Under the pieces are notes generated by a model. It was not told the DNA's origin, made no database searches, and worked only from the letters and a program-made list of their open reading frames with translations. The position numbers and the translations under genes were made by a program. Of a stretch of 64,000 nucleotides of DNA, positions 18,553 to 26,039 are shown in pieces. Each line of letters opens with the position of its first letter. The stretch's first letter is position 1. Source of the stretch: SZUA-152 sp964401355 (GTDB lineage: Bacteria > Pseudomonadota > Gammaproteobacteria > SZUA-152); assembly GCA_964401355.1 (NCBI GenBank), contig CAYNYJ010000003.1, positions 8,296-72,295 of the forward strand. Direction: 5' to 3'.

Positions 18553-19182
18553 CTACTTCCATTCCTTGAACGACAACTCGGGAAAGGCCTGATTTTTGCC
18601 GGTGGCGATACGCAGTTCGACCACGCGTCGTCCCACGCCGGAAATAATCACCAGGGTGGCCTCAAGCTGAAAATCGGGATCTTTGGGTACCCGCCCCATC
18701 AACACAGCCGTCAGTTGATGACGACCCGCGGGCACATTATCCCAAAACAGCCGATGACTGCCGCCCTTCGAAAGCGCCTCCAGTTCTACTTTCGCATACT
18801 GATGAAACGAGGCTGTCTGTTCACCAATCTGCAATTGAATGCTGTCTAACTGAAAAAATGCTGTGGGCTCTACCGACACCAATACCAGTAACTGGGTCTT
18901 GGAAGACAGCTCACGCGTCTCTTCCAAAACCGCCATGTCAGCGCCCAGGCTAACAACGTCATTGAGGATTTGTTCGACTTCCGCATCCAGTTGCTGGAAG
19001 CGTATCTCACTGTCTGTGCCCGCAGACACACTTATCGCGATATCCGGTGTGGCCGCATACACCGAGCCTGCACCGATTGCCCCCATCCCAAAAAACCAGG
19101 ATCCGATAAACCAGAGTCCAATAAACCAACGTCCAACAAACCAAAGCACCGACAGCGGTCGCTTTGTGTTTACTTGTTTCAT
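18553..19182 (-). CDS. Secreted protein of unknown function, first gene of the TPR operon
   Basis: A 209-residue protein starting at ATG 19182, supported by GGAG seven bases upstream; a longer form starting at 19236 lacks such a site. The signal sequence is odd: a five-residue unit recurs in it (WFVGR-WFIGL-WFIGS-WFFG), and the DNA there shows the matching near-tandem repeat (about 19085-19150). The mature part (after VYAATP) is mainly beta and includes RLFWDNVPAGRHQLTAVLMG, which looks like a carbohydrate-binding or Ig-like strand pattern such as PEGA-type domains. I do not recognise the family. It heads a tightly packed set with the two large TPR genes, so it probably belongs to the same envelope complex. 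Confidence 0.68.
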   Translation of the reverse strand: MKQVNTKRPLSVLWFVGRWFIGLWFIGSWFFGMGAIGAGSVYAATPDIAISVSAGTDSEIRFQQLDAEVEQILNDVVSLGADMAVLEETRELSSKTQLLVLVSVEPTAFFQLDSIQLQIGEQTASFHQYAKVELEALSKGGSHRLFWDNVPAGRHQLTAVLMGRVPKDPDFQLEATLVIISGVGRRVVELRIATGKNQAFPELSFKEWK

Positions 19183-19637
19183 ACTACTCCACTCAGCCTT
19201 GTGTGGCCTTTCAGCATACCCCAACATTACTGACAACCCAATGCCGGAATGCCTCGAAACGCGGCTTCTTCCCCTTAAGGCTCACCCACTGGCCTTTTTT
19301 GCGCATTTTATGAACGATTTTCGTGTAAAAATGGCTTTCCACTCAAAAAGTGGCATATCGTAAAATCATGTTTCTGATGCAGGGTTCAACATTTTTTCAT
19401 ATATTCAAACACACGGTATGGGAAAGCAAACAAAAGAAACCATCCGGCGAAGCCAAACGTGTAGTAACCTGTAAAGTGATCCGCGGGCTTAAATTTCAAA
19501 ACAATTTCAAAAAGCGACGGGGCAAACTGCGGCTGACGACAGTCAAAAATAAATTTATCATCAGCGCACCGCTGAACTGCAAGCATTCTATACTGGCCTG
19601 CCCCGCCAACGAATGATCAATGGAAGGATACGCATCA
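19183..19637. other. Divergent intergenic region without a clear gene
   Basis: This region separates the minus-strand TPR operon from the plus-strand GGDEF gene and must hold promoters for both. A plus-strand open stretch at 19350-19616 has no family resemblance and a basic, low-complexity composition, so I do not call it. I see no strong sigma-70 pair, repeat or terminator. Confidence 0.4.
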
Positions 19638-21239
19638 ATGTTTCAGTCAAACGAACACAACGGTTCCGTTGTTTACGTCACAGACTCAAAATCGTCGCGT
19701 ACTTCATCCCCCGACACTCCCGCAGAATCGGAACCGGCAACAGAAAAACTGCCCGGCCAACGGAAATCGCCTTTTGGCGCTTTTTCCGTCAAGAGCATTG
19801 CCTATGCCTGCGCCACCCTCATCATCGTCCTGTTTCTATCGATCACAGTCACCAATTTACTGCTCTCCAAAACCTATTTCCAAGGCCCGGAAGACAATGC
19901 TCTAAGCCAGCGTCTGGCGGACAAAGCCCAGACACTGGAAACCCAGCTGGCCTTTTTTCAGCAAATCGTCGATCACCTTGCGACCCAGCCCACTACCCAG
20001 GATCTCCTTGAAAATAAAGATGAGATCGGCGCCCAGACCTGGTCTCTGCAAATGCAACGTTTCCTGCCCCAAGCCATGGGCGTGGCCTTGCTGACGACCA
20101 CCGGTCAATTGCTGGGAATACCCGCCGACGCCCAACTCAGTCCACAAAGCCTCACGGATCTCGCCAAACTCAGCCAGGGTGAACTTATCAGCATGCCGCC
20201 CGTGCACCGCCACACAGAAGAAACCAGCCATTTTGATCTGGTCGCTCCAGTATTGGATGAAGCCGATTTTCCACTCGGCATGGTGTTCGTCAGTTTTGGC
20301 CTGACGACCCTCCAGTCCGCGCTGCAAAACAACACTGGCAGCGGGCAAAAACTGGTATTAATCGACGGCTATGGCAATGTCATCGGCCAACAAGACCGTA
20401 CAGCCCACACTGGCAACATCCTTGAAAAGCGCATCTTCCTCCAAGGGAGCGACTGGCAGCTCAGCCTCAGCGAGAATATCACCGGCTCATTGCCCAGCTT
20501 TTTGAGCCTGGTAATCTTCAATATTTCCGCCATATTGCTCATCATCGGCATCATCACCTTTATTGTGCGTCACTCCCTGCGCACATTGAGTACGGATTTT
20601 GCGCAAATCAAAGGCCTACTCAATGGTCTCGCGGAAGGAGAAATGCTGGAAGAGGAATTCGCCACCCCACTGCTGCGCGAGACCGCCGAAATCCTGCCGT
20701 CCATCAGCCACATCCAGCGCGGTATCGAGAAAAAACAACAACTGCTGGATCACCGGCAGCTCAGTGACGAACTCACCGGTCTGGCCAATCGTCGCCAGTT
20801 CAATATTGAATTCGCCCGCGCTTACAACTTCGCGCGACGCGGCACCCCGGTCTGCGTGACTCTGATCCAGCTGCAAAATCTGCATCGGCTCGACCCGCAA
20901 CAATGCTCGCAAGTCGTCAAACTGCTGGCCAAAACACTCAATGAACACGCCCGCAAGGTCGACCACATCGCTCGTCTGGAGCCCGATCAGTTCGCGTTGC
21001 TGATGTTTGGCATGTCCGCAGAAGGAACCACGCCCTGTCTGGAGCGCATGCACAAATCTTTCCTGGGTCATCAGGCCCAGCATCCGGCGATCCCGGATGA
21101 ACTCATCAGCAGCCTGGTATTCGGCTATACCCTGATCCACCCCCACCGCGATAATAACGCCGCTGAAGTACTGAAACGCGCCGAGGCCGCGCTGGCAGAG
21201 GCGCAGGAATCTGACGAACGCTGTATCATCACCGCATGA
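19638..21239 (+). CDS. Membrane protein with Cache-like sensor and degenerate GGDEF domain
   Basis: A 533-residue protein; ATG 19638 is chosen because AAGGA lies nine bases upstream. A membrane helix at about residues 55-78 is followed by a periplasmic sensor region of about 210 residues, then a second helix near 290-315 (LSLVIFNISAILLIIGIITF), a short linker and a GGDEF domain from about 375. The domain starts DELTGLANRRQFNIEFARAY, as normal, but the active-site loop reads LEPDQFALL where RxGGDEFA is expected. It therefore probably does not make cyclic di-GMP and may act as a receptor or binding partner. No EAL domain is present. The stop overlaps the pentapeptide gene by 4 bases. Confidence 0.88.
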   Translation: MFQSNEHNGSVVYVTDSKSSRTSSPDTPAESEPATEKLPGQRKSPFGAFSVKSIAYACATLIIVLFLSITVTNLLLSKTYFQGPEDNALSQRLADKAQTLETQLAFFQQIVDHLATQPTTQDLLENKDEIGAQTWSLQMQRFLPQAMGVALLTTTGQLLGIPADAQLSPQSLTDLAKLSQGELISMPPVHRHTEETSHFDLVAPVLDEADFPLGMVFVSFGLTTLQSALQNNTGSGQKLVLIDGYGNVIGQQDRTAHTGNILEKRIFLQGSDWQLSLSENITGSLPSFLSLVIFNISAILLIIGIITFIVRHSLRTLSTDFAQIKGLLNGLAEGEMLEEEFATPLLRETAEILPSISHIQRGIEKKQQLLDHRQLSDELTGLANRRQFNIEFARAYNFARRGTPVCVTLIQLQNLHRLDPQQCSQVVKLLAKTLNEHARKVDHIARLEPDQFALLMFGMSAEGTTPCLERMHKSFLGHQAQHPAIPDELISSLVFGYTLIHPHRDNNAAEVLKRAEAALAEAQESDERCIITA

Positions 21240-21520
21240 TTGTTATTCACGACCGAAAAGGCCTTTGTACGCTGATGACGCTGGAGATCGACAGCCTGCA
21301 AAACGCCGATCTGCGCGATGCCAACCTCGAAAATGCCAACCTGGTGCAGTACGACCTGCAAGGGGCTGACCTGCGCGGTGCCAATCTCATCGGCGCGGAC
21401 TTGCGACTGGCCAACCTCAGCGGCGCCGACCTGCGCGGCGCGGATCTCAGCACCGCCGATTTTGCAGGTGCCAATCTGGAAGGGACGAAAACGGATACCC
21501 CGTTATTACCCGTTAGCTAA
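21236..21520 (+). CDS. Pentapeptide-repeat protein
   Basis: A 94-residue protein. From about residue 22 to 85 it is built of A(D/N)LXX units: ADLRD, ANLEN, ANLVQ, ADLRG, ANLIG, ADLRL, ANLSG, ADLRG, ADLST and ANLEG. These form a right-handed square beta-helix, here about three coils. Larger proteins of this type mimic DNA and inhibit gyrase, while small ones like this have no known role. The ATG overlaps the stop of the GGDEF gene (ATGA), so the two are translationally coupled. That suggests a paired function with the degenerate GGDEF protein, which is inference from position. Confidence 0.85.
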   Translation: MIVIHDRKGLCTLMTLEIDSLQNADLRDANLENANLVQYDLQGADLRGANLIGADLRLANLSGADLRGADLSTADFAGANLEGTKTDTPLLPVS

Positions 21521-21566
21521 AAATACCGACGAGTCAGAGCTGGAATCCCGTGCGTTATGACATTCT

Positions 21567-21595
21567 CTGGATCCCGGCCTACGCCAGGATGACGG
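21567..21595. repeat. Dispersed palindromic repeat (GGATCCCGGCCT family)
   Basis: CTGGATCCCGGCCTACGCCA followed by GGATGACGG is an imperfect palindrome of the type dispersed in many proteobacterial genomes. It lies between the convergent pentapeptide and ROK genes. Related copies are at 59097-59160. Confidence 0.6.
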
Positions 21596-21636
21596 TAAAA
21601 ATTATTGCCCAATAAATATTGAACGCAACGTGTCAT

Positions 21637-22560
21637 TTAACGAGTTTCAGCAGGCCACAGCCACGCGGCGCCCCGTACTCCACTGGAGTCCCCATGTTTT
21701 GGCGGTACTAATCGCGTACGCACCGGCTCCCCCACCCGTCCGGTACTGAATACGTATTCACTCCACAACATCGGCACGGCCTCGTACAGGCGCGCAATAT
21801 TCGACAAACCACCGCCCAGCACGATGACCTCCGGATCCAGTAAATTGATCACCGAAGCCAGGGCGCGCGCCATGCGCCGTTCGTAACGTTGCAGACTGGC
21901 CTCGGCTGCAATATCCCCCGAGGCTGCCAACGCGACGATGTGCGCCGCATCCTGCGATTCGCCGACCACCGACTGATGATCCCGTGCCAGACCCGGCCCG
22001 GACAGAAAGGTCTCGATACAACCGCGTTTACCGCAATAGCAGTCCGGCCCTGGCAACTCCTCCGGCGCAGGCCACGGCAGCGGATTATGCCCCCACTCAC
22101 CGGTAATCGCGTTGGCACCGCGCAACAACTGACCATTGACCACTACGCCGCCACCCGTGCCGGTGCCGACAATCACCCCGAACACCACCGAGGCTCCCGC
22201 CGCTGCGCCGTCCGTCGCCTCAGAAAGCGCAAAACAATCGGCATCGTTGGCCATTCGCACCGAGCGCTGCAACGCGGATTCCAGGTCGGCTTGCAGCGAT
22301 TGGCCGTTGAGGCACACGGAATTGGCATTTTTCAACCGACCGCTACCCGGTGCAATCGCCCCCGGCGTCGCCACCCCCACGCTGGCGGTCTGCCCCAGGG
22401 ACTGCTCCAGCGCCAGCACCAGATCCCGGATCGCGCGAACCGTAGCCACGTAATCATCCACGGGGGTAGTCACCCGTTGCCGGGCCAAAGTCACACCACA
22501 CACATCCAGTGCAATGGCTTCGATTTTACTGCCGCCAAGATCAACGCCGATACGCATCAT
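21637..22560 (-). CDS. ROK-family sugar kinase
   Basis: A roughly 307-residue ROK protein. The N-terminus RIGVDLGGSKIEAIALD is the ATP phosphate-binding motif of the family. The zinc-binding loop reads CYCGKRGCIETFLSGPGL, with the Cys residues and the ROK signature. VFGVIVGTGTGGGVVVNG is the second glycine-rich motif, and EWGHNPLPW holds the sugar-binding Glu and His. There is no helix-turn-helix N-terminus, so it is a kinase rather than a NagC/XylR-type repressor. N-acetylglucosamine kinase or fructokinase (NagK/Mak type) is most likely. ATG 22560 is chosen; a GTG at 22575 and an ATG at 22557 are alternatives. It follows the DUF2835 gene by a few bases and forms one unit with it and a glutaredoxin-like gene. 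Confidence 0.9.
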   Translation of the reverse strand: MMRIGVDLGGSKIEAIALDVCGVTLARQRVTTPVDDYVATVRAIRDLVLALEQSLGQTASVGVATPGAIAPGSGRLKNANSVCLNGQSLQADLESALQRSVRMANDADCFALSEATDGAAAGASVVFGVIVGTGTGGGVVVNGQLLRGANAITGEWGHNPLPWPAPEELPGPDCYCGKRGCIETFLSGPGLARDHQSVVGESQDAAHIVALAASGDIAAEASLQRYERRMARALASVINLLDPEVIVLGGGLSNIARLYEAVPMLWSEYVFSTGRVGEPVRTRLVPPKHGDSSGVRGAAWLWPAETR

Positions 22561-22567
22561 TGCCCAT

Positions 22568-22792
22568 TCAGTCACCCACCTTTTTGATCTTCTGCAACTT
22601 ATTCTTCACATCAACGCGCAACACAAACTCGCCGTACACCCCTTGGTGCGACACAAAAGGACGCAGGATATCAGCAGGAAATTGCAGATGTTGCCCATCG
22701 GCCAGCGTCACCACCACCTGATGTGCAACCCCCTCGTAATAAGCCAGATATTTTTCGGCCGAAATGGCCAGTCGAAATCGATACTCACGCAT
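22568..22792 (-). CDS. DUF2835-family protein
   Basis: A 74-residue protein starting MREYRFRLAISAEKYLAYYE. The pattern of a short beta sheet with VVVTLADGQHLQFPADILRP, FVSHQGVYGEFVL and a basic tail matches DUF2835, a small family of gammaproteobacteria of unknown function. The start at 22792 aligns with the family, while an earlier in-frame ATG at 22810 would add six residues and overlap the upstream gene. It lies 14 bases after the glutaredoxin-like gene and just before the ROK kinase gene, all on the same strand. No further clue to function is present. Confidence 0.8.
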   Translation of the reverse strand: MREYRFRLAISAEKYLAYYEGVAHQVVVTLADGQHLQFPADILRPFVSHQGVYGEFVLRVDVKNKLQKIKKVGD

Positions 22793-22806
22793 GGCGCGCG
22801 CTCGCG

Positions 22807-23154
22807 TCATTCCCGCAAGGCCCGCTCAATGGCCTGCGGATTGAAACCGCGCAGCACATTATTGTTCACCAGCAGCAGCGGCACACCATTGCCTTGCAAG
22901 GCCTTGAACTGACGCTGCCCCTCCGGTGATTTTTCCACGTCATATTCAAAGAAGGGAATATTATTTTTGCGCAGATAAGCCCGCGTCATCTTGCAGTTGC
23001 CGCACCAGTCGGTGCCGTACATCACCACCGGCTCCGTGTGCAAGGCCGCGAAATCAGGCCGCGCCACCAACAGCCCGTGCACCGAACTCCAGTTCAGAGC
23101 CAGCACTGCAACCAGCACCGCCGCCACCGAAAAACTCACCAACATTTTTTTCAT
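22807..23154 (-). CDS. Membrane-anchored or exported glutaredoxin-like protein
   Basis: A 115-residue protein with a hydrophobic N-terminal segment (about residues 5-23), acting as an anchor or signal, and then a thioredoxin-fold domain. VVMYGTDWCGNCKMTRAYL gives the CXXC redox pair (CGNC) preceded by Trp, and NGVPLLLVNN supplies the cis-Pro loop. The size and NrdH/glutaredoxin-like pattern suggest a small thiol reductant or oxidant acting in the periplasm or at the membrane face. The gene heads a unit with DUF2835 and the ROK kinase. The partner protein is unknown. Confidence 0.82.
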   Translation of the reverse strand: MKKMLVSFSVAAVLVAVLALNWSSVHGLLVARPDFAALHTEPVVMYGTDWCGNCKMTRAYLRKNNIPFFEYDVEKSPEGQRQFKALQGNGVPLLLVNNNVLRGFNPQAIERALRE

Positions 23155-23184
23155 ACTTTACACACGCCACGTCATAGCAGATAT

Positions 23185-23251
23185 TGAAGGAGCCTCTGAT
23201 TAAGTCATAAACGAAAATCTTGAGAGCCCAGATTTAAGCAGAGGTTCCTTA
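23185..23251. repeat. Short inverted-repeat element sharing ends with the element at 3613
   Basis: The left end GAAGGAGCCTCTGATTAA and the right end (GCAGAGGTTCCTTAG at 23238-23252) are near-perfect inverted copies, with about 30 bases between. The ends share AAGGA-CCTCTG-TT with the 148-bp element at 3613-3760, so this is probably a deleted relative. It sits between the divergent glutaredoxin and ampD genes and may alter their promoters. Confidence 0.55.
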
Positions 23252-23285
23252 GTTCATCTTAGCCCGAAGGACAAATATTTTCATT

Positions 23286-23843
23286 ATGCACATCGACATG
23301 CACATCGACCCCAAAACCGGCCTGCTCGACGCCGCAAAACAAGTGCCCTCGCCCAATTTCGATGCACGCCCAAACGACAGCGCCATCAACTTACTGGTGA
23401 TTCACGCCATCAGCCTGCCCGCCGGCGAATTCGGTGGCCCGTGGATTGACGACCTATTCTGCAACCGACTCGAACCGACGACGCACGCCGACTTTACCGA
23501 AATTTGTCAGCTCACCGTCTCCGCCCACCTGCTGATTCGCCGCGACGGTGAGATCATTCAATACGTGCCCTTTCAGCAACGCGCCTGGCACGCGGGCGAA
23601 TCGCGTTTTCAAGACCGCGAACACTGCAATGATTTTTCCATCGGCATTGAATTGGAAGGCTACGATGCACACGCCTTCGAGCCCGTTCAATACCAACAAC
23701 TCGCACAACTCACACGTGCCCTGATGAAGGCCTATCCCGGCATCACCCGCGAACGCATCACCGGCCACAGCGACATCGCCCCCGGCCGTAAAACCGACCC
23801 CGGCCCTCTGTTTGACTGGCCCTTGCTGTGGCAACTGTTGTGA
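23286..23843 (+). CDS. ampD: 1,6-anhydro-N-acetylmuramyl-L-alanine amidase AmpD
   Basis: A 185-residue cytoplasmic amidase. LLVIHAISLPAGEFGG carries the first zinc ligand (His), and ITGHSDIAPGRKTDPGP carries the second His and the Asp ligand together with the Lys needed for catalysis. GIELEGYD is the conserved beta strand. AmpD cuts the stem peptide from anhydromuropeptides in cell-wall recycling and thereby keeps AmpR-controlled beta-lactamase low. The first eight codons hold a 12-base direct duplication (MHIDMHID), so ATG 23286 and ATG 23298 are both possible starts. The stop lies in a 12-base tandem repeat. ampE follows 100 bases downstream. Confidence 0.96.
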   Translation: MHIDMHIDPKTGLLDAAKQVPSPNFDARPNDSAINLLVIHAISLPAGEFGGPWIDDLFCNRLEPTTHADFTEICQLTVSAHLLIRRDGEIIQYVPFQQRAWHAGESRFQDREHCNDFSIGIELEGYDAHAFEPVQYQQLAQLTRALMKAYPGITRERITGHSDIAPGRKTDPGPLFDWPLLWQLL

Positions 23844-23864
23844 CAACTGTTGTGACAACTGTTG
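23832..23864 (+). repeat. 12-bp tandem repeat across the ampD stop codon
   Basis: CAACTGTTGTGA occurs at 23832-23843 and 23844-23855, followed by CAACTGTTG. The first copy contains the ampD stop TGA, and the later copies lie in the same frame, so a point change in the stop would add QLL units. It looks like recent replication slippage. Confidence 0.85.
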
Positions 23865-23942
23865 AAACCCGACCCGCACTAAACTCAAACACCGCAATTC
23901 CGTTATGATGGAAAAAACCACCACCAAGAGTAGTCAGCCACC

Positions 23943-24983
23943 ATGTCCCTGCTTGCCATACTGATCAGTCTCGCCCTGGAAAAACTGGCACCCGCCATCG
24001 ACGGCCTGCGCAGCCTGAACTGGTTTCAACAGTATCATCACTGGATTCACGCTCGACTCGCCAACCGCAAAAACTGGCAAGGCATTCCCAGTCTGCTCAT
24101 CATCATCTTATTGCCCGTCCTCGGCATCGCCGTCATTCAGCATTTTCTTAACGACCTGTTAGCACTCTTCAGCTTTTTATTCAGCATCGCAGTACTCGTC
24201 TATTGCCTCGGCCCCAAAGACGAACACCGCCGAGTGAACGATTACCTGGATGCCATCGAAGACAAAAACAGAAGCGATAACGACAGCCTACAAACCGACC
24301 TGTCAGAAATACTGCGCGCCGGCGGGATCGTTAGCCGTGACATCGGAACAACAGAAAATGAAACAACCCGCATCGACAAGCTGATCAAAGCCATACTCAT
24401 CATCACCCATGACCGCATGCTCGCCATCCTGTTCTGGTTCGTCATTCTCGGCCCCATGGGCGCGCTGCTGTACCGGCTGACGCTGGCGCTGTTACAAATT
24501 GAAGAACAAAATAAAGAACAAAGTGATTCTCAAAACATGCCGCAAACGGTGGAAGACGACGCAAACGAACAAACAGAAAAAGTGACACTAAACGCAGAGA
24601 CCGACACCGAACTCACTAGCAACAGTGACTTCAACAGCGCCGTTAAAAAACTGCACCACCTGCTCGGCTGGATACCCAGCCACCTCACCGCCCTCAGCTA
24701 CGCAGTGATGGGCAGCTTCGTGCATGCCCTGCGCGCCTGGCAAAATACACCCAACGAATATTCGATAGAAATTTCCGAGGACGACACAGACAGCGCCGAA
24801 GAAACAAACACAACCAGCAACCACAATCTGCTACTGCGCATCGGCATGGCCTCTTTGCAATTCGACAGAAAATCCCCCGAAGATAACGATGCCGTGCGTG
24901 AAACGCTGGGGATGTGTGGGCGCAGTTTGGTGGCGTGGGTGACTATTTTGGCATTGATGACATTGGCGGGCTGGGCAAGTTGA
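23943..24983 (+). CDS. ampE: AmpE-like inner-membrane protein
   Basis: A 346-residue protein beginning MSLLAILISLALEKL, as in AmpE. It has hydrophobic segments at about residues 53-75, 80-90, 155-178 and 325-343. LVYCLGPKDEHRRVNDYLDA is the conserved cytoplasmic motif of the CobD/CbiB-like AmpE family. The region at about 185-235 is an acidic, low-complexity insert rich in Glu, Thr and Asn, longer than in E. coli AmpE (284 residues). AmpE lies with AmpD in an operon and is thought to be a signalling membrane protein in cell-wall recycling. Its biochemical role is not settled. The family call rests on the N-terminus and context. Confidence 0.88.
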   Translation: MSLLAILISLALEKLAPAIDGLRSLNWFQQYHHWIHARLANRKNWQGIPSLLIIILLPVLGIAVIQHFLNDLLALFSFLFSIAVLVYCLGPKDEHRRVNDYLDAIEDKNRSDNDSLQTDLSEILRAGGIVSRDIGTTENETTRIDKLIKAILIITHDRMLAILFWFVILGPMGALLYRLTLALLQIEEQNKEQSDSQNMPQTVEDDANEQTEKVTLNAETDTELTSNSDFNSAVKKLHHLLGWIPSHLTALSYAVMGSFVHALRAWQNTPNEYSIEISEDDTDSAEETNTTSNHNLLLRIGMASLQFDRKSPEDNDAVRETLGMCGRSLVAWVTILALMTLAGWAS

Positions 24984-25084
24984 TGGCTTGCGAAAAGCAA
25001 GAATATGCGCTTGTTCATTGCTCGCACTAATAATCACATGCAGCGCAAAGCGCTCCGATTATTGCACCCCACGAGCTAAAAAAT

Positions 25085-25609
25085 ATGTCCCCATTATCTG
25101 AAAAAGGTTTTCTTGGCACAGAAATCAATAATTGGATCCCTAGAATACGGGAAGCACATCCTGAGTTTTTTCAGTTGGTAAACGATCTTAATACATACTG
25201 CCAGAAATCCATGTTTCAATTCGACGTACATAATAGAGACAAACAAGAACTTTTAGTTTCAACACTCTTTATTAGAATACTAGAAAATTATCAAGCCGCT
25301 ATTTTATTGGCTGAAAGAAGATCACTGCCACCATCACGTTCATTGGCTCGCATAATAATTGATGCCTTATTTGTTTTATGTGCAATATCAAAAAATGAGA
25401 AATATGCAGATGAGTTTATTCATGAAGACCAGATAAGCCGCCGTAAATTCTTGAATAAATACCGCGAATTACATCGAGACTTACCCACTGAAATAGACAA
25501 GGAAGAAATAGATTCTCCTGAAAAAGAAATACAAGAAGAAATACAAAACGACGGAATAAAAAGGAAATCTTTTGAACAGCGCGTAGGTTGGGGTGAATGT
25601 TTTTTATGA
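25085..25609 (+). pseudogene. DUF5677-like gene truncated by a repeat insertion
   Basis: About 165 residues of a helical protein. TLFIRILENYQAAILLAERR and RSLARIIIDALFVLCAISKN resemble the core of DUF5677-type proteins, which are usually about 250-300 residues. The sequence is AT-richer than its neighbours, suggesting transfer. After KSFEQ the frame enters a palindromic repeat and ends in RVGWGECFL, which is repeat-encoded, not family sequence. The missing C-terminal part is not found within the next few hundred bases. I therefore call it a truncated, probably inactive gene. The family link is tentative. Confidence 0.55.
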
Positions 25610-25775
25610 ACCCCAACATGCCAAGGTAACAATTTACCTCCAAAGCTATACTCAAGCTACAGCAAGAAGATTCATTTCAATGATCGTGGCCAACGGGACG
25701 TTTACATTCCGCACCATGATCATGTTGGGGTTCGTGCCTTTTATGCCCTTTGGGTACACCCCAACCTACGGCCCT
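25580..25775. repeat. Palindromic repeat pair (GTAGGTTGGGGTG family) ending the DUF5677-like gene
   Basis: GTAGGTTGGGGTGAATG near 25582 and its inverted copy CACCCCAACCTAC near 25759 bracket about 190 bases; inside, GAACCCCAACATG (about 25609) and CATGTTGGGGTTC (about 25722) form a second inverted pair. This sequence family is dispersed in many bacterial genomes. Here it closes the reading frame of the upstream gene. Confidence 0.65.
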
Positions 25776-25858
25776 ACGCTCAAACAACAATTGCTTAACC
25801 CAATGAAGACTGCGATGCTCGGCTGCATCGAAGGGAGGAAGGTCAACAACAAAACCAT

Positions 25859-25958
25859 CCCCTCTCCCAAAACTGGGAGAGGGCTAGGGTGAGGGTTCAT
25901 GAAACAACCTCCGAGCAATCACCCCTCACCCCAACCCTCTCCCCCAAGGGGAGAGGGA
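25859..25958. repeat. Inverted pair of dispersed GGGAGAGGG repeats
   Basis: CCTCTCCC-AAAACT-GGGAGAGGG with CTAGGGTGAGGG (about 25859-25895) and CCCTCACCCCAACCCTCTCC with CCCAAGGGGAGAGGGA (about 25922-25958) are two copies in opposite orientation. Each can form a stem-loop. This is a common dispersed repeat type in proteobacteria. Confidence 0.65.
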
Positions 25959-26000
25959 GTAAAACCAGCTCTCGGAAATCTACGACTCTGTTCAGACCAC

Positions 26001-26035
26001 GTAGGGCGCAATAACCGAAGGGCATTGCGCCCTAC
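26001..26035. repeat. Perfect 12-bp stem repeat GTAGGGCGCAAT
   Basis: GTAGGGCGCAAT at 26001-26012 pairs perfectly with ATTGCGCCCTAC at 26024-26035 across an 11-base loop. It is a widely dispersed palindromic repeat and lies just after the stop of the PDC-sensor gene, where it may also end transcription. Confidence 0.75.
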
Positions 26036-26039
26036 AAAA

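Noticed and set aside
19350..19616. 88-residue plus-strand frame before the GGDEF gene
   Set aside because: No recognisable family, basic low-complexity composition and no ribosome site; it lies in a promoter region.
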